Source: Desulfovibrionaceae bacterium (GTDB taxonomy: Bacteria; Desulfobacterota; Desulfovibrionia; Desulfovibrionales; Desulfovibrionaceae). From it: DNA of 64,000 bases. Positions 30,176 through 38,769 of the stretch are shown here, piece after piece (the stretch's first letter is position 1; every line of letters begins with the position of its first letter). The DNA is taken from NCBI GenBank assembly GCA_015709205.1, contig JACCQO010000009.1, positions 1 to 64,000 of the forward strand, written 5' to 3'. The translations under genes were made by a program, and so were the position numbers. The notes under the pieces were generated by a model, which ran no database searches, was not told the origin of the DNA, and was given only the letters and a program-made list of their open reading frames with translations.

Positions 30176-31531
30176 ATGGCCGTGAGCAACGACATCCGCA
30201 TCCGCCACTACGAGTCCACGGTGGTGGAGTACGTGACCAAGGACCTGGGCTACTTCATCTCGGTGTCCGGCGACAGCACCTTCAACAGCGTGCTGCGCAG
30301 CACCCTGAACAAGCAGCTGGCCATCGAGATGGACTGCCTGGCCGTGATCCTGGACGAGGAGCAGATCCTGCGCGCCATCAGCGAGCTGTCGCGGCGCAGG
30401 AAGAGCGTGGTCCTCTTCCTTGAGCGGCACATGAGCCACGGCGAGACCAGCTTCCTGGTGCGCCAGATCAAGAACGCCTTCAAGAACGTCAAGATCATCG
30501 TGCTCACCGGCGAGACCGACCGCCGCCAGCTCGTGCTCCTGCACGAGACCGGCGCGGACAACTTCATCGCCAAGCCCATCTCCATGAACACGCTGATCGA
30601 GAAGATCGCCTTCACCATCAAGCCCCAGAACAAGATCGGCCAACTCATCGAGCAGGCCAAGGACCTGGTGGCCATGGGCAACCACGAGGACGCCCTCAAG
30701 GTCGCGCGCCAGGTCATGGAGCTCAAGCCGGGCAGCGCCGCGGGCTACCTGGTCATGGGCGACGCCTACAAGGGCATGGCCAAGCGCGCCAAGGCCGTGG
30801 AGTGCTACCGGCTGGCCAGCGAGAACGCGGACATGTACATGGAGCCGCTCAAGAAGCTGGCCGAGTTCTACCGCGAGGAAGGCGACCAGGAGGTCTACCT
30901 GGAGTTCCTGCAGCGGCTGGACAAGCTCTCGCCCCTGAACGTGGAGCGCAAGGTGGAGATGGGCGAGGTGCACGTGAAGCTCGGCAACACCGACGAGGCC
31001 GAGGAGCTCTTCGAGACGGCCATCGCCCAGGCCACGCGCGAGGCCGCCAAGTACATCGACCAGGTCACCACGCGCATCGCGGGCATCTACAACGAATCCG
31101 ACCCCGCCAAGGCCGAGACCTACTACCGCCGCGCCCTGGAGGCCAAGGGCCGCCAGCTCGACCGCGCCGACATCGGCACCTTCATCCACCTGGGCATCAA
31201 CCTGCGCCGCCAGGGCCGCTGGGAGGAGGCGCTCGTGGAATACCAGCGCGCCCTCAAGGTTGCGCCCGACGACGAGAACATCCACTACAACATGGCCCTG
31301 GCCTATGCCGAGGGCAAGCGCACCGAGCAGGCCGCCCAGGAGATGCAGGCCGCCCTGGAGGCCAATCCCCGCGTGCACGAGCGCGACCACGTGGTGGCCT
31401 ACAACATGGGGCTGGTCTTCGCCAAGAGCGGCCACCTCTCCCGCGCCCGGGAGATGCTCCACGCCGCCCTGCGCCAGGCCCCGGACTACGCCGCGGCCCT
31501 GAAGCTGCTCAAGACCCTGGAAGGCCGCTGA
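30176..31531 (+). CDS. Pseudo-receiver and TPR repeat protein
   Basis: A 451-residue cytoplasmic protein. Residues about 20-145 fold like a response-regulator receiver: strand 4 VKIIVLTGET (Thr111) and GADNFIAKPI (Lys133) are typical, but the phospho-acceptor position in strand 3 reads LFLERHM with Glu83 where Asp is expected. Residues about 150-451 are TPR repeats (for example AAGYLVMGDAYKGMAKRAKA). This suggests a constitutively switched or phosphorylation-independent adaptor. ATG 30176 has GGAG ten bases upstream; the longer frame upstream lacks coding character. There is no kinase beside it. Its role and partners are unknown. Confidence 0.82.
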   Translation: MAVSNDIRIRHYESTVVEYVTKDLGYFISVSGDSTFNSVLRSTLNKQLAIEMDCLAVILDEEQILRAISELSRRRKSVVLFLERHMSHGETSFLVRQIKNAFKNVKIIVLTGETDRRQLVLLHETGADNFIAKPISMNTLIEKIAFTIKPQNKIGQLIEQAKDLVAMGNHEDALKVARQVMELKPGSAAGYLVMGDAYKGMAKRAKAVECYRLASENADMYMEPLKKLAEFYREEGDQEVYLEFLQRLDKLSPLNVERKVEMGEVHVKLGNTDEAEELFETAIAQATREAAKYIDQVTTRIAGIYNESDPAKAETYYRRALEAKGRQLDRADIGTFIHLGINLRRQGRWEEALVEYQRALKVAPDDENIHYNMALAYAEGKRTEQAAQEMQAALEANPRVHERDHVVAYNMGLVFAKSGHLSRAREMLHAALRQAPDYAAALKLLKTLEGR

Positions 31532-31605
31532 CCCGCACGGCCCGCTGCTGGCCGACCTTCAACCACCGTGAACGGCGCGCCGGACGCGCCATGGAGTTGC
31601 GCATC

Positions 31606-32271
31606 ATGACCGATCCCACGGGCGGCTTCGCCGCCGTGTTCTTCGATTTCGGCGGGGTCATCTCCCCCGAGGGGTTCGTGGAGGGCCTTGCCGTGCTGGC
31701 GCGCCGCGACGGCGCGGATCCGGATTCCGTGGTCCGCGCGGCCGTGGACATCATGTATACCGGCGGCTACCTGGTGGGCCGCGACGACGAGCCCGGCTAC
31801 TGGGCCGAGCTGCGCGCGCGCACCGGGCTCACGCATTCCGACGCCGTGTTCCGGCGCGAGGTGCTCGGGCGCATCAAGGTGCGGCCCTGGATGCTGGAGC
31901 TGGCCGGGGCCGTGCGGGAGCTGGGCGTGTGCGCGGCCATCCTCTCGGACCACACCCTCTGGCTGGAGGAGTTCGACCGCGAGCAGGACTTCTTCCGCCA
32001 CTTCGACGTGGTCATCAATTCCTTCCACACCGGCCTGACCAAGCGTCAGCCCGAATGTTTCCGCGACGCCCTGGAGCGCGTGAACGTGGCCGACCCGGCC
32101 CGGGCCCTGCTCCTGGACGACGCGCGCGTGAACGTGGCCACGGCGCGGGCGGCCGGGCTTTCCGCCGTGCTCTGCGAAGAGGCCCGGCCGTGCCTCTTCG
32201 GCCTGGCCGAGTTCCTGCCCGGCCTGGCCCCCCTGGCCGGGGATATTGCCAAACGAAACCCTTTGCCGTAG
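31606..32271 (+). CDS. HAD family hydrolase
   Basis: A 221-residue haloacid-dehalogenase superfamily protein. Motif I is VFFDFGGVI (nucleophile Asp; the second Asp is Gly, as in many epoxide-hydrolase-like HADs), motif II AILSD, motif III Lys in GLTKRQPECF and motif IV LLLDDARVN. A helical cap follows motif I. The substrate is unknown; YihX-like sugar-phosphate phosphatases share this build. Two starts are possible: ATG 31591 and ATG 31606. I chose 31606 because GGAG is nine bases before it. It ends nine bases before psd. Confidence 0.82.
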   Translation: MTDPTGGFAAVFFDFGGVISPEGFVEGLAVLARRDGADPDSVVRAAVDIMYTGGYLVGRDDEPGYWAELRARTGLTHSDAVFRREVLGRIKVRPWMLELAGAVRELGVCAAILSDHTLWLEEFDREQDFFRHFDVVINSFHTGLTKRQPECFRDALERVNVADPARALLLDDARVNVATARAAGLSAVLCEEARPCLFGLAEFLPGLAPLAGDIAKRNPLP

Positions 32272-32280
32272 CCTTTGCCC

Positions 32281-32934
32281 ATGCGTGCGTCACACCCCCC
32301 CGTGGCCCGCGAAGGCTGGCCGATCATCGGTCTCGCCGCCTTCGCCACCGCCGTGCTGGCCCTGGTGGGCTTCAAGTCCCTGGCGGTGCTCGGCCTGGCC
32401 TTCACGGCCTTCAGCGTCTACTTTTTCCGAGATCCCGACCGCCCGCTCCCGGCCGAGGCCGAGGCGCCCGGCGCGCTCGTCAGCCCGGCCGACGGCAAGG
32501 TCGTGAAGATCGGCCCCATGGTCGACCCGTTCACGGGCGTGGAACGCACCTGCGTGTGCGTGTTCATGAACGTCTTCAACGTGCACGTGAACCGTTCGCC
32601 CCTGGACGCCACGGTGCGCGAGTTGCGCTACACTCCGGGCCGCTTTTTCAACGCCAGCCTGGACAAGGCCTCGGAGCACAACGAACGGCTGGCCCTGGGG
32701 CTGGAGGACGAGGCCGGGGACCGCTTCACCGTGGTCCAGATCGCCGGGCTGATCGCGCGGCGCATCGTCTGCCGCGCCGAGATCGGCGACCGGCTGGAGC
32801 GCGGCGAGCGGTTCGGCATGATCCGTTTCGGGTCGCGTGTTGACCTTTACGTCCCGGATGGCTATGAGATAACGGTGCGGCTTGGCCACAAAACCATTGC
32901 CGGACAGACCGTGCTGGCCCGCCGGAAGGTGTAG
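32281..32934 (+). CDS. psd: Phosphatidylserine decarboxylase, short type
   Basis: Makes phosphatidylethanolamine from phosphatidylserine at the inner membrane. The 217-residue proenzyme is of the short (archaeal-like) Psd class: two hydrophobic helices at residues 14-50, FFRDPDR, VSPADGKV, NVHVNRSP and the self-cleavage site Gly184-Ser185 in RFGSRVDLY, where Ser becomes the pyruvoyl group. ATG 32281 is used; no ribosome site is evident, so coupling to the HAD gene nine bases upstream is likely. pssA, which makes its substrate, follows after a 200-bp repeat-rich spacer. Confidence 0.95.
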   Translation: MRASHPPVAREGWPIIGLAAFATAVLALVGFKSLAVLGLAFTAFSVYFFRDPDRPLPAEAEAPGALVSPADGKVVKIGPMVDPFTGVERTCVCVFMNVFNVHVNRSPLDATVRELRYTPGRFFNASLDKASEHNERLALGLEDEAGDRFTVVQIAGLIARRIVCRAEIGDRLERGERFGMIRFGSRVDLYVPDGYEITVRLGHKTIAGQTVLARRKV

Positions 32935-33028
32935 GCTGCCGGGAATACAGGTTTTTTGGGCCGCCGCAGGGCGGCCGAGAGGAAAGGGCGCAGGCCCCCG
33001 GAATGGGGCAGGCGCAAGAGCGACAGGA

Positions 33029-33110
33029 GAGCGCGGGGCCCGGCAGGGGCCTCGGACTCAAGGAATCCGAAGAGCTCGGGGCCCGGCAGGGGCCTCGGAC
33101 ACCAAGGAAT
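33029..33110 (+). repeat. Imperfect direct repeat between psd and pssA
   Basis: Two copies (33029-33066 and 33072-33110) of a 38-39 bp unit, GAGC-CGGGGCCCGGCAGGGGCC-TCGGAC-CAAGGAAT, about 43 bp apart. Variation is confined to two or three places. The 202-bp spacer also contains a hairpin (32957-32974, GGCCGCC/GGCGGCC) preceded rather than followed by T, so it is not a standard terminator. Confidence 0.75.
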
Positions 33111-33136
33111 GAGGAGAGCGCGCAAGCGCGAATTTC

Positions 33137-33886
33137 ATGGACAAGCCCGTCAATTTCCGCAAGGGAGTCTACATCCTCCCCAACCTGCTCACCACGGCAA
33201 GCCTGTTTTCCGGCTTCCTGGGGCTGGTCTGGGCCGTGGACGGCGACTTCGAGCGCAGCGCCCTGGCCATCCTGGTCAGCGCCCTGCTCGACGGGCTTGA
33301 CGGCAAGGTCGCGCGCCTGACCAAGACCGCCTCCGAATTCGGCGTCCAGCTGGACTCCCTGGCCGACCTCGCGGCCTTCGGCGTGACCCCGGCCTTCATG
33401 CTCTACCTCTGGCAGCTCAAGCACTACGGCACCCTGGGCCTGATGGCCTGCTTCCTCTTCGTGGCCTGCGGCGCCCTGCGCCTGGCGCGCTTCAACGTCC
33501 AGTCGGCCACGTCCTCCAAAAAGTTCTTCACCGGCCTGCCGATCCCGGCGGCCGGATGCACCATCGCCACCCTGGTCTTCTTCAGCGGCTACGTGCCCCC
33601 GGCCTACGCCGACACGCTGCTGCCCAAGGCCAGCCTCGTCCTGGCGTACCTGCTGTCCTTCCTCATGGTCAGCCGGGTGCGCTACGCCTCCTTCAAGGAA
33701 TACGGCATGATCAAGGCCCATCCCTTTGGGGCCATGGTCTCCGCCCTGCTGGTGTTCGTCCTCGTCGCATCGCAGCCCAAGCTTCTCGGTTTCATTTTGA
33801 TTATGGGCTACATAATTTCGGGGATTGCCTACACCTACCTGATCCTACCCCGCCGCCATCCCAAGCTGCTACGCGAAGCGCGCTAG
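33137..33886 (+). CDS. pssA: Phosphatidylserine synthase (CDP-alcohol transferase)
   Basis: A 249-residue membrane enzyme that joins CDP-diacylglycerol and serine. The CDP-alcohol phosphotransferase motif is complete: D52-x2-D55-G56-x2-A59-R60-x8-G69-x3-D73-x3-D77. About eight hydrophobic helices follow, and the length fits type II PssA. ATG 33137 gives the conserved start PVNFRKGVYILPNLLTTASLF; the ribosome site is poor (GAGGAG is 19 bases away). It works with psd just upstream to make phosphatidylethanolamine. Confidence 0.94.
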   Translation: MDKPVNFRKGVYILPNLLTTASLFSGFLGLVWAVDGDFERSALAILVSALLDGLDGKVARLTKTASEFGVQLDSLADLAAFGVTPAFMLYLWQLKHYGTLGLMACFLFVACGALRLARFNVQSATSSKKFFTGLPIPAAGCTIATLVFFSGYVPPAYADTLLPKASLVLAYLLSFLMVSRVRYASFKEYGMIKAHPFGAMVSALLVFVLVASQPKLLGFILIMGYIISGIAYTYLILPRRHPKLLREAR

Positions 33887-34154
33887 CACACCCCAGGCCC
33901 CAAGGGCCGCCGGTCCGGCAAAACGGGCCACCCACAGGATCAGGTAGGAACAGGAACCACCAGCAGGGGGCATTCCCTCATGGCACGAGCCATCCACGCA
34001 TCTCTCTCTCATCAGCGCCGCAGGGGCGCTCGCAGGGGCGCGGCCGGTTTTCCGGGCGCATCCCCGCCGGGCCGCGGGTCGCTGCGACTATGCGCCGTCG
34101 TTCCGGCCGTGGCCCCGAACCCCAACCCTGCAACTTCCGAAAGAGGATAACGAC

Positions 34155-35693
34155 ATGTCCGACAAGATCATCATTTTCGACACCACCCTGCGCGACGGCG
34201 AGCAGTCCCCGGGCGCGACCATGAACCAGCGCGAGAAGGTGCGCATGGCCCGCCAGCTCGACGCCCTGGGCGTGGACGTCATCGAGGCCGGGTTCCCGGC
34301 CGCCAGCCAGGGCGACTTCGAGGCCGTGCAGGCCATCGCCGCCGCGGCCCCCAACTGCCAGATCGCCGGGCTCTGCCGCGCCATTCCCGCGGACATCGAC
34401 CGCGCCTGGGAGGCGGTCAAGGGCGCGAAGCACCCGCGCATCCACACCTTCCTGGCCACCTCGCCCCTGCACATGGAGCACAAGCTGCGCATGAGCCCGG
34501 ACAAGGTCCTGGAAATGGCCGTCGCCGCGGTCAAGCGCGCGGCCTCCTACACCGCCAACGTGGAGTTCTCGGCCGAGGACGCCTCGCGCAGCGAGCGCGG
34601 GTTCCTGGCCAAGGTCTTTTCCGCGGTCATCAAGGCCGGGGCCACCACCGTGAACGTCCCGGACACCGTGGGCTACGCCCAGCCCGGCGAGTTCGGCGAG
34701 CTCATCGCCTGGCTCCTGGAGCACGTGGAGGACAGCCACAAGGCCGTGTTCAGCGTGCACTGCCACAACGACCTGGGCCTCGGCGTGGCCAACACCCTGG
34801 CCGCGCTCAAGGCCGGAGCGCGCCAGGCCGAGGTCACGGTCTCGGGCATCGGCGAGCGCGCGGGCAACGCCTCGCTGGAGGAACTGGTCATGAACCTCTA
34901 CACCCGCCAATCCTACTACGACCTGGACTGCGGGGTGCGGACCGAGCAGCTCTTCCCCACCTGCCGGCTGCTCTCCATGATCATCGGCCAGCCCATCCCG
35001 CCCTACAAGGCCATCACCGGGGCCAACGCCTTTGCCCACGAGTCCGGCATCCACCAGGACGGCGTGCTCAAGGACCGCCGCACCTACGAGATCATGACCC
35101 CCGAATCCGTGGGCCGCACCGAGACCGAGCTCGTGCTCGGCAAGCACTCCGGCCGCCACGCCCTGGGCAAGAAGCTGGAGTCCCTCAACTACCGCCTCGA
35201 CGAGAAGCAGGTGGCCGTGGTCTTCGAGGCGGTCAAGGAGCTCGCGGACAAGAAGGCCAAGGTCTACGACGAGGACCTCGAGGCCCTGGTGCTGGAGAAG
35301 GTCTACAAGATGGACGACTGCTACCGGCTGAAGAGCCTCTCCGTGCTCTGCGGCGACCACGGCGTGCCGCCCACCGCGGCCGTGGTCATGAACGTCTGCG
35401 CCCTGGAGGAGGGCGCGCGCGAGGTCAAGCAGGCGGCCTTCGGCAACGGGCCCGTGGACGCCATCTTCAACGCGGTCAACGCCATCGTGGGCCGCACGCC
35501 CGTGCTCAAGCGCTACTCGGTCAACGCCATCACCGGCGGGTCCGACGCCCAGGGCGAGGTCACCGTGCGCATCGAGGACAAGGGGCTGAGCTCGGTCGGG
35601 CGCGGCTCCCATCCGGATATCGTTTTCGCCAGCGCCCTGGCTTATCTCACGGCGCTCAACCGCTTGGTACGCAAAGAGGAGGAAGGAGCATGA
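34155..35693 (+). CDS. leuA: 2-isopropylmalate synthase
   Basis: First committed enzyme of leucine synthesis, condensing acetyl-CoA with 2-oxoisovalerate. The 512-residue protein has [15 protein letters not shown], the [13 protein letters not shown] motif carrying metal-binding His, [13 protein letters not shown] and [12 protein letters not shown]. The C-terminal 120 residues (from about 390) form the LeuA regulatory domain that binds leucine. ATG 34155 has GAGG nine bases upstream. The stop overlaps the leuC ATG (ATGA). The 268-bp leader shows no T-box motif and no leucine-rich leader peptide. Confidence 0.96.
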   Translation: MSDKIIIFDTTLRDGEQSPGATMNQREKVRMARQLDALGVDVIEAGFPAASQGDFEAVQAIAAAAPNCQIAGLCRAIPADIDRAWEAVKGAKHPRIHTFLATSPLHMEHKLRMSPDKVLEMAVAAVKRAASYTANVEFSAEDASRSERGFLAKVFSAVIKAGATTVNVPDTVGYAQPGEFGELIAWLLEHVEDSHKAVFSVHCHNDLGLGVANTLAALKAGARQAEVTVSGIGERAGNASLEELVMNLYTRQSYYDLDCGVRTEQLFPTCRLLSMIIGQPIPPYKAITGANAFAHESGIHQDGVLKDRRTYEIMTPESVGRTETELVLGKHSGRHALGKKLESLNYRLDEKQVAVVFEAVKELADKKAKVYDEDLEALVLEKVYKMDDCYRLKSLSVLCGDHGVPPTAAVVMNVCALEEGAREVKQAAFGNGPVDAIFNAVNAIVGRTPVLKRYSVNAITGGSDAQGEVTVRIEDKGLSSVGRGSHPDIVFASALAYLTALNRLVRKEEEGA

Positions 35694-36949
35694 AACTGAC
35701 AATGGCCCAGAAGATTCTCCAGGCCCACACCGACCAGGAGATCACCGCAGCGAACCAGATCGTGCAGTGCGAGGTGTCGTTGGTGCTCGCCAACGACATC
35801 ACCGCGCCGCTGGCGATCAAGAGCTTCACGGCCATGGGCGCGGACGCGGTCTTCGACCGCGACCGCGTGGCCCTGGTCATGGACCACTTCACCCCCAACA
35901 AGGACATCGACTCGGCGGAGCAGGTCAAGTTCGTGCGCGAGTTCGCGCGCGAAAAGGGCGTGACCCACTACTACGAGGGCGGCGACTGCGGCGTGGAGCA
36001 CGCCCTGCTGCCCGAGCTGGGCCTCGTGGCCCCGGGCGACATCGTGGTCGGCGCGGACAGCCACACCTGCACCTACGGCGGCCTGGGCGCGTTCGCCACG
36101 GGCATGGGCTCCACGGACGTGGGCGGGGCCATGGCCCTGGGCGCCACGTGGTTCAAGGTGCCCCCGACCATCCGCGTGGAGTTCACCGGCTCCCTGGGCG
36201 AGCACGTCACCGGCAAGGACCTGATCCTGTTCCTCATCGGGCAGATCGGCGTGGCCGGGGCGCGCTACAAGGCCCTGGAGTTCTGCGGCCCGGTGGTGGA
36301 CCGCCTTTCGGTGGAGGCGCGCATGACCATCGCCAACATGGCCATCGAGGCCGGCGGCAAGGTCGGCCTGTTCGCCTCGGACGCCAAGACCCTGGAGTAC
36401 TGCCGCGCGCACGGCCGCATGGGCGCCGTGGCCCTGGCCGCCGACCCGGGCGCGGAATACGACCGCGAACTGAGCTTCGACGTGACCGGCATGTCGCCGC
36501 AGGTGGCCTGTCCGCACCTGCCGGAGAACGTGCGCCCGGTGGAGGAGCTCGCCGACCTGGCCGTGGACCAGGCCGTGATCGGCTCCTGCACCAACGGCCG
36601 CATCGAGGACCTGCGCGCCGCCGCGGCCGTGCTGCGCGGGCACAAGGTCTCCTCGCGCGTGCGCTGCGTGGTGCTTCCGGCCACGCCGGGCATCTGGAAG
36701 CAGGCCCTCAAGGAAGGCCTCCTGGAGACCTTCATGGACGCCGGCTGCGTGGTCGGCCCGCCCACCTGCGGCCCCTGTCTGGGCGGCCACATGGGCATCC
36801 TGGCGGGCGGCGAGCGCGCCATCTCGACCACGAACCGCAACTTCAAGGGCCGCATGGGGAGCCTGTCCAGCGAGGTCTACCTGGCCAGCCCGGCCGTGGC
36901 CGCGGCCTCGGCCGTCACCGGCCTGATCACCCATCCCGGCAAGCTGTAG
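35690..36949 (+). CDS. leuC: 3-isopropylmalate dehydratase large subunit
   Basis: Iron-sulfur isomerase subunit that converts 2- to 3-isopropylmalate. The 419-residue protein (archaeal/short LeuC class) has the cluster cysteines Cys300 (GSCTNGR), Cys360 and Cys363 ([12 protein letters not shown]), [19 protein letters not shown] and [19 protein letters not shown]. It is coupled to leuA by an ATGA overlap, and the small subunit gene leuD follows after 70 bases. Confidence 0.96.
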   Translation: MKLTMAQKILQAHTDQEITAANQIVQCEVSLVLANDITAPLAIKSFTAMGADAVFDRDRVALVMDHFTPNKDIDSAEQVKFVREFAREKGVTHYYEGGDCGVEHALLPELGLVAPGDIVVGADSHTCTYGGLGAFATGMGSTDVGGAMALGATWFKVPPTIRVEFTGSLGEHVTGKDLILFLIGQIGVAGARYKALEFCGPVVDRLSVEARMTIANMAIEAGGKVGLFASDAKTLEYCRAHGRMGAVALAADPGAEYDRELSFDVTGMSPQVACPHLPENVRPVEELADLAVDQAVIGSCTNGRIEDLRAAAAVLRGHKVSSRVRCVVLPATPGIWKQALKEGLLETFMDAGCVVGPPTCGPCLGGHMGILAGGERAISTTNRNFKGRMGSLSSEVYLASPAVAAASAVTGLITHPGKL

Positions 36950-37019
36950 GGCGGGCCGGGACCACAACCGCAGAACACGCGGGCCGCGCACAAGGCCCGC
37001 GGCACGAAACGGAGCGAAC

Positions 37020-37517
37020 ATGAACTACGCAGGCAAGGCCCACAAGGTGGGCGACCACATCGACACCGACGCCATCATTCCGGCGCGGTTCCTGGTGACC
37101 ACGGACCCCGGCGAGCTGGGGGCCAACTGCATGGAGGGGCTCGAACCCGGCTGGATCAAGCGCGTGGCCCAGGGCGACGTCCTGGTCGCGGGCGAGAACT
37201 TCGGCTGCGGCTCCTCGCGCGAGCACGCGCCCATCGCGCTCAAGGGCGCGGGCATCCCCGTGGTCATCGCGCACAGCTTTGCGCGCATCTTCTACCGCAA
37301 CGGCTTCAACATGGGCCTCATCCTCCTGGAGGTCGGCGACGACGCGGCCAGGCTCCACGACGGCGACGAGCTCGTCGTGGACGTGGACGCGGGCCGCATC
37401 GAGAACCGCACCACGGGGGAGACCATCGACTGCGCGCCGGTGCCCCCGTTCATGAAGGAAATCCTGAACAAGGGGGGCCTGGTGCCCTACGTCAAGGCGA
37501 AACTGGCGGCGGCCTGA
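37020..37517 (+). CDS. leuD: 3-isopropylmalate dehydratase small subunit
   Basis: A 165-residue LeuD that completes the isopropylmalate isomerase. Typical features: [15 protein letters not shown] at the N-terminus and the substrate loop [21 protein letters not shown], then [19 protein letters not shown]. The short form matches the short LeuC. ATG 37020 has GGAG seven bases upstream. It lies between leuC and leuB. Confidence 0.96.
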   Translation: MNYAGKAHKVGDHIDTDAIIPARFLVTTDPGELGANCMEGLEPGWIKRVAQGDVLVAGENFGCGSSREHAPIALKGAGIPVVIAHSFARIFYRNGFNMGLILLEVGDDAARLHDGDELVVDVDAGRIENRTTGETIDCAPVPPFMKEILNKGGLVPYVKAKLAAA

Positions 37518-37646
37518 CGCCGCCACCCTGTACGGACGCGCCTTCCGGGCCGCTTGCCCGGATGCGCGCCCGATGCTATGAAAACCGGCCGCACAGCGCG
37601 GTCGGGGCGCACATGCGCCGGGGCCGCACGGCCCGAGGAGTCCGCT

Positions 37647-38720
37647 ATGAACATCACGCTCTGCCTTTTGCCCGGCGACGGCATCGGTCCGGAAATCATG
37701 GCCCAGGCCGTCAAGACCCTGGACAGGGTCGCCGACCGCTTCGGCCACGCCTTCACCACCACCGAGGCGCTCATCGGCGGCGCGGCCATCGACGCCGTGG
37801 GCAATCCCCTGCCCGCGGAGACCGTGGCCGCGTGCAAGGCGGCCGACGCCGTGCTTCTGGGCGCGGTGGGCGGCCCCAAGTGGGACGCCATCGACAAGGC
37901 CATTCGTCCGGAGCGCGGCCTGCTGGGCATTCGCAAGGAGCTGGGGCTCTTCGCCAACCTGCGCCCGGCCACGCTCTTTCCCCAGCTCGCCGCCTCCAGC
38001 TTCCTGCGCCCGGACATCGTGGCCCGGGGCATCGACGTCATGGTCGTGCGCGAGCTGACCGGCGGACTCTATTTCGGCGAGCCGCGCGGCGAGACCGAGA
38101 TCGACGGCGAACGCGCCGCCTACAACACCATGGTCTACCGCGTCTCCGAGATCCGGCGCATCGCCAAGGTGGCCTTCGAGGCCGCGCGCAAGCGTTCCGG
38201 CCGGGTCTGCTCCGTGGACAAGGCCAACGTGCTCGACGTCTCCCAGCTCTGGCGCGAGGTGGTCGTGGACGTGCACAAGGACTACCCGGACGTGGAGCTG
38301 ACGCACATGTACGTGGACAACGCCTCCATGCAGCTCGTGCGCGATCCCTCGCAGTTCGACGTCATCGTCACCGGCAACCTCTTCGGCGACATCCTTTCGG
38401 ACGAGGCCTCGGTGATCACCGGCTCCATCGGCATGCTGCCCTCGGCTTCCCTGGGCGTGGCCAACCCCGGGCTCTACGAGCCCATCCACGGCTCGGCCCC
38501 GGACATCACGGGCCAGGACAAGGCCAATCCCCTGGCCACGATCCTGTCCGTGGCCATGATGCTGCGCCATTCCTTCGGCCTGCAGAAGGAGGCCGCGGCC
38601 ATCGAGAACGCCGTGTCCGAGGTGCTCACCGCCGGCCATCGCACCGGCGACATCGCCGCGCCCGGCGAGACCCCGGTGGGGTGCAGGAAGATGGGCGATC
38701 TAGTGGCCGAACGGCTGTAA
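37647..38720 (+). CDS. leuB: 3-isopropylmalate dehydrogenase
   Basis: NAD-dependent oxidative decarboxylase, third enzyme of leucine synthesis. The 357-residue protein shows [30 protein letters not shown], the catalytic KANVL region, [32 protein letters not shown] and [19 protein letters not shown] 37647 is preceded by GAGGAG at eight bases. It is the last gene of leuACDB and is closed by the terminator at 38734. Confidence 0.96.
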   Translation: MNITLCLLPGDGIGPEIMAQAVKTLDRVADRFGHAFTTTEALIGGAAIDAVGNPLPAETVAACKAADAVLLGAVGGPKWDAIDKAIRPERGLLGIRKELGLFANLRPATLFPQLAASSFLRPDIVARGIDVMVVRELTGGLYFGEPRGETEIDGERAAYNTMVYRVSEIRRIAKVAFEAARKRSGRVCSVDKANVLDVSQLWREVVVDVHKDYPDVELTHMYVDNASMQLVRDPSQFDVIVTGNLFGDILSDEASVITGSIGMLPSASLGVANPGLYEPIHGSAPDITGQDKANPLATILSVAMMLRHSFGLQKEAAAIENAVSEVLTAGHRTGDIAAPGETPVGCRKMGDLVAERL

Positions 38721-38733
38721 ACCCTGCAGACAT

Positions 38734-38765
38734 GCCGGGGGCGGCCGCCGCCCCCGGCTTTTTTT
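38734..38765 (+). terminator. Intrinsic terminator after leuB, touching the next start
   Basis: An 11-bp stem (38734-38744 with 38748-38758) followed by seven T (38759-38765). It ends only four bases before the ATG of the ABC-F gene, so any transcript crossing into that gene must read through it, and no ribosome site fits between. Confidence 0.92.
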
Positions 38766-38769
38766 GAAC

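Noticed and set aside
32957-32974. GGCCGCC/GGCGGCC hairpin after psd as a terminator
   Set aside because: The T-run precedes the stem on the plus strand and would be an A-run on the minus strand, so it cannot act as an intrinsic terminator in either direction.
33980-34150. Possible 56-codon leader peptide before leuA, ending four bases before the leuA start
   Set aside because: It has few leucine codons, a poor ribosome site and no following attenuator hairpin; no T-box motif was found either.
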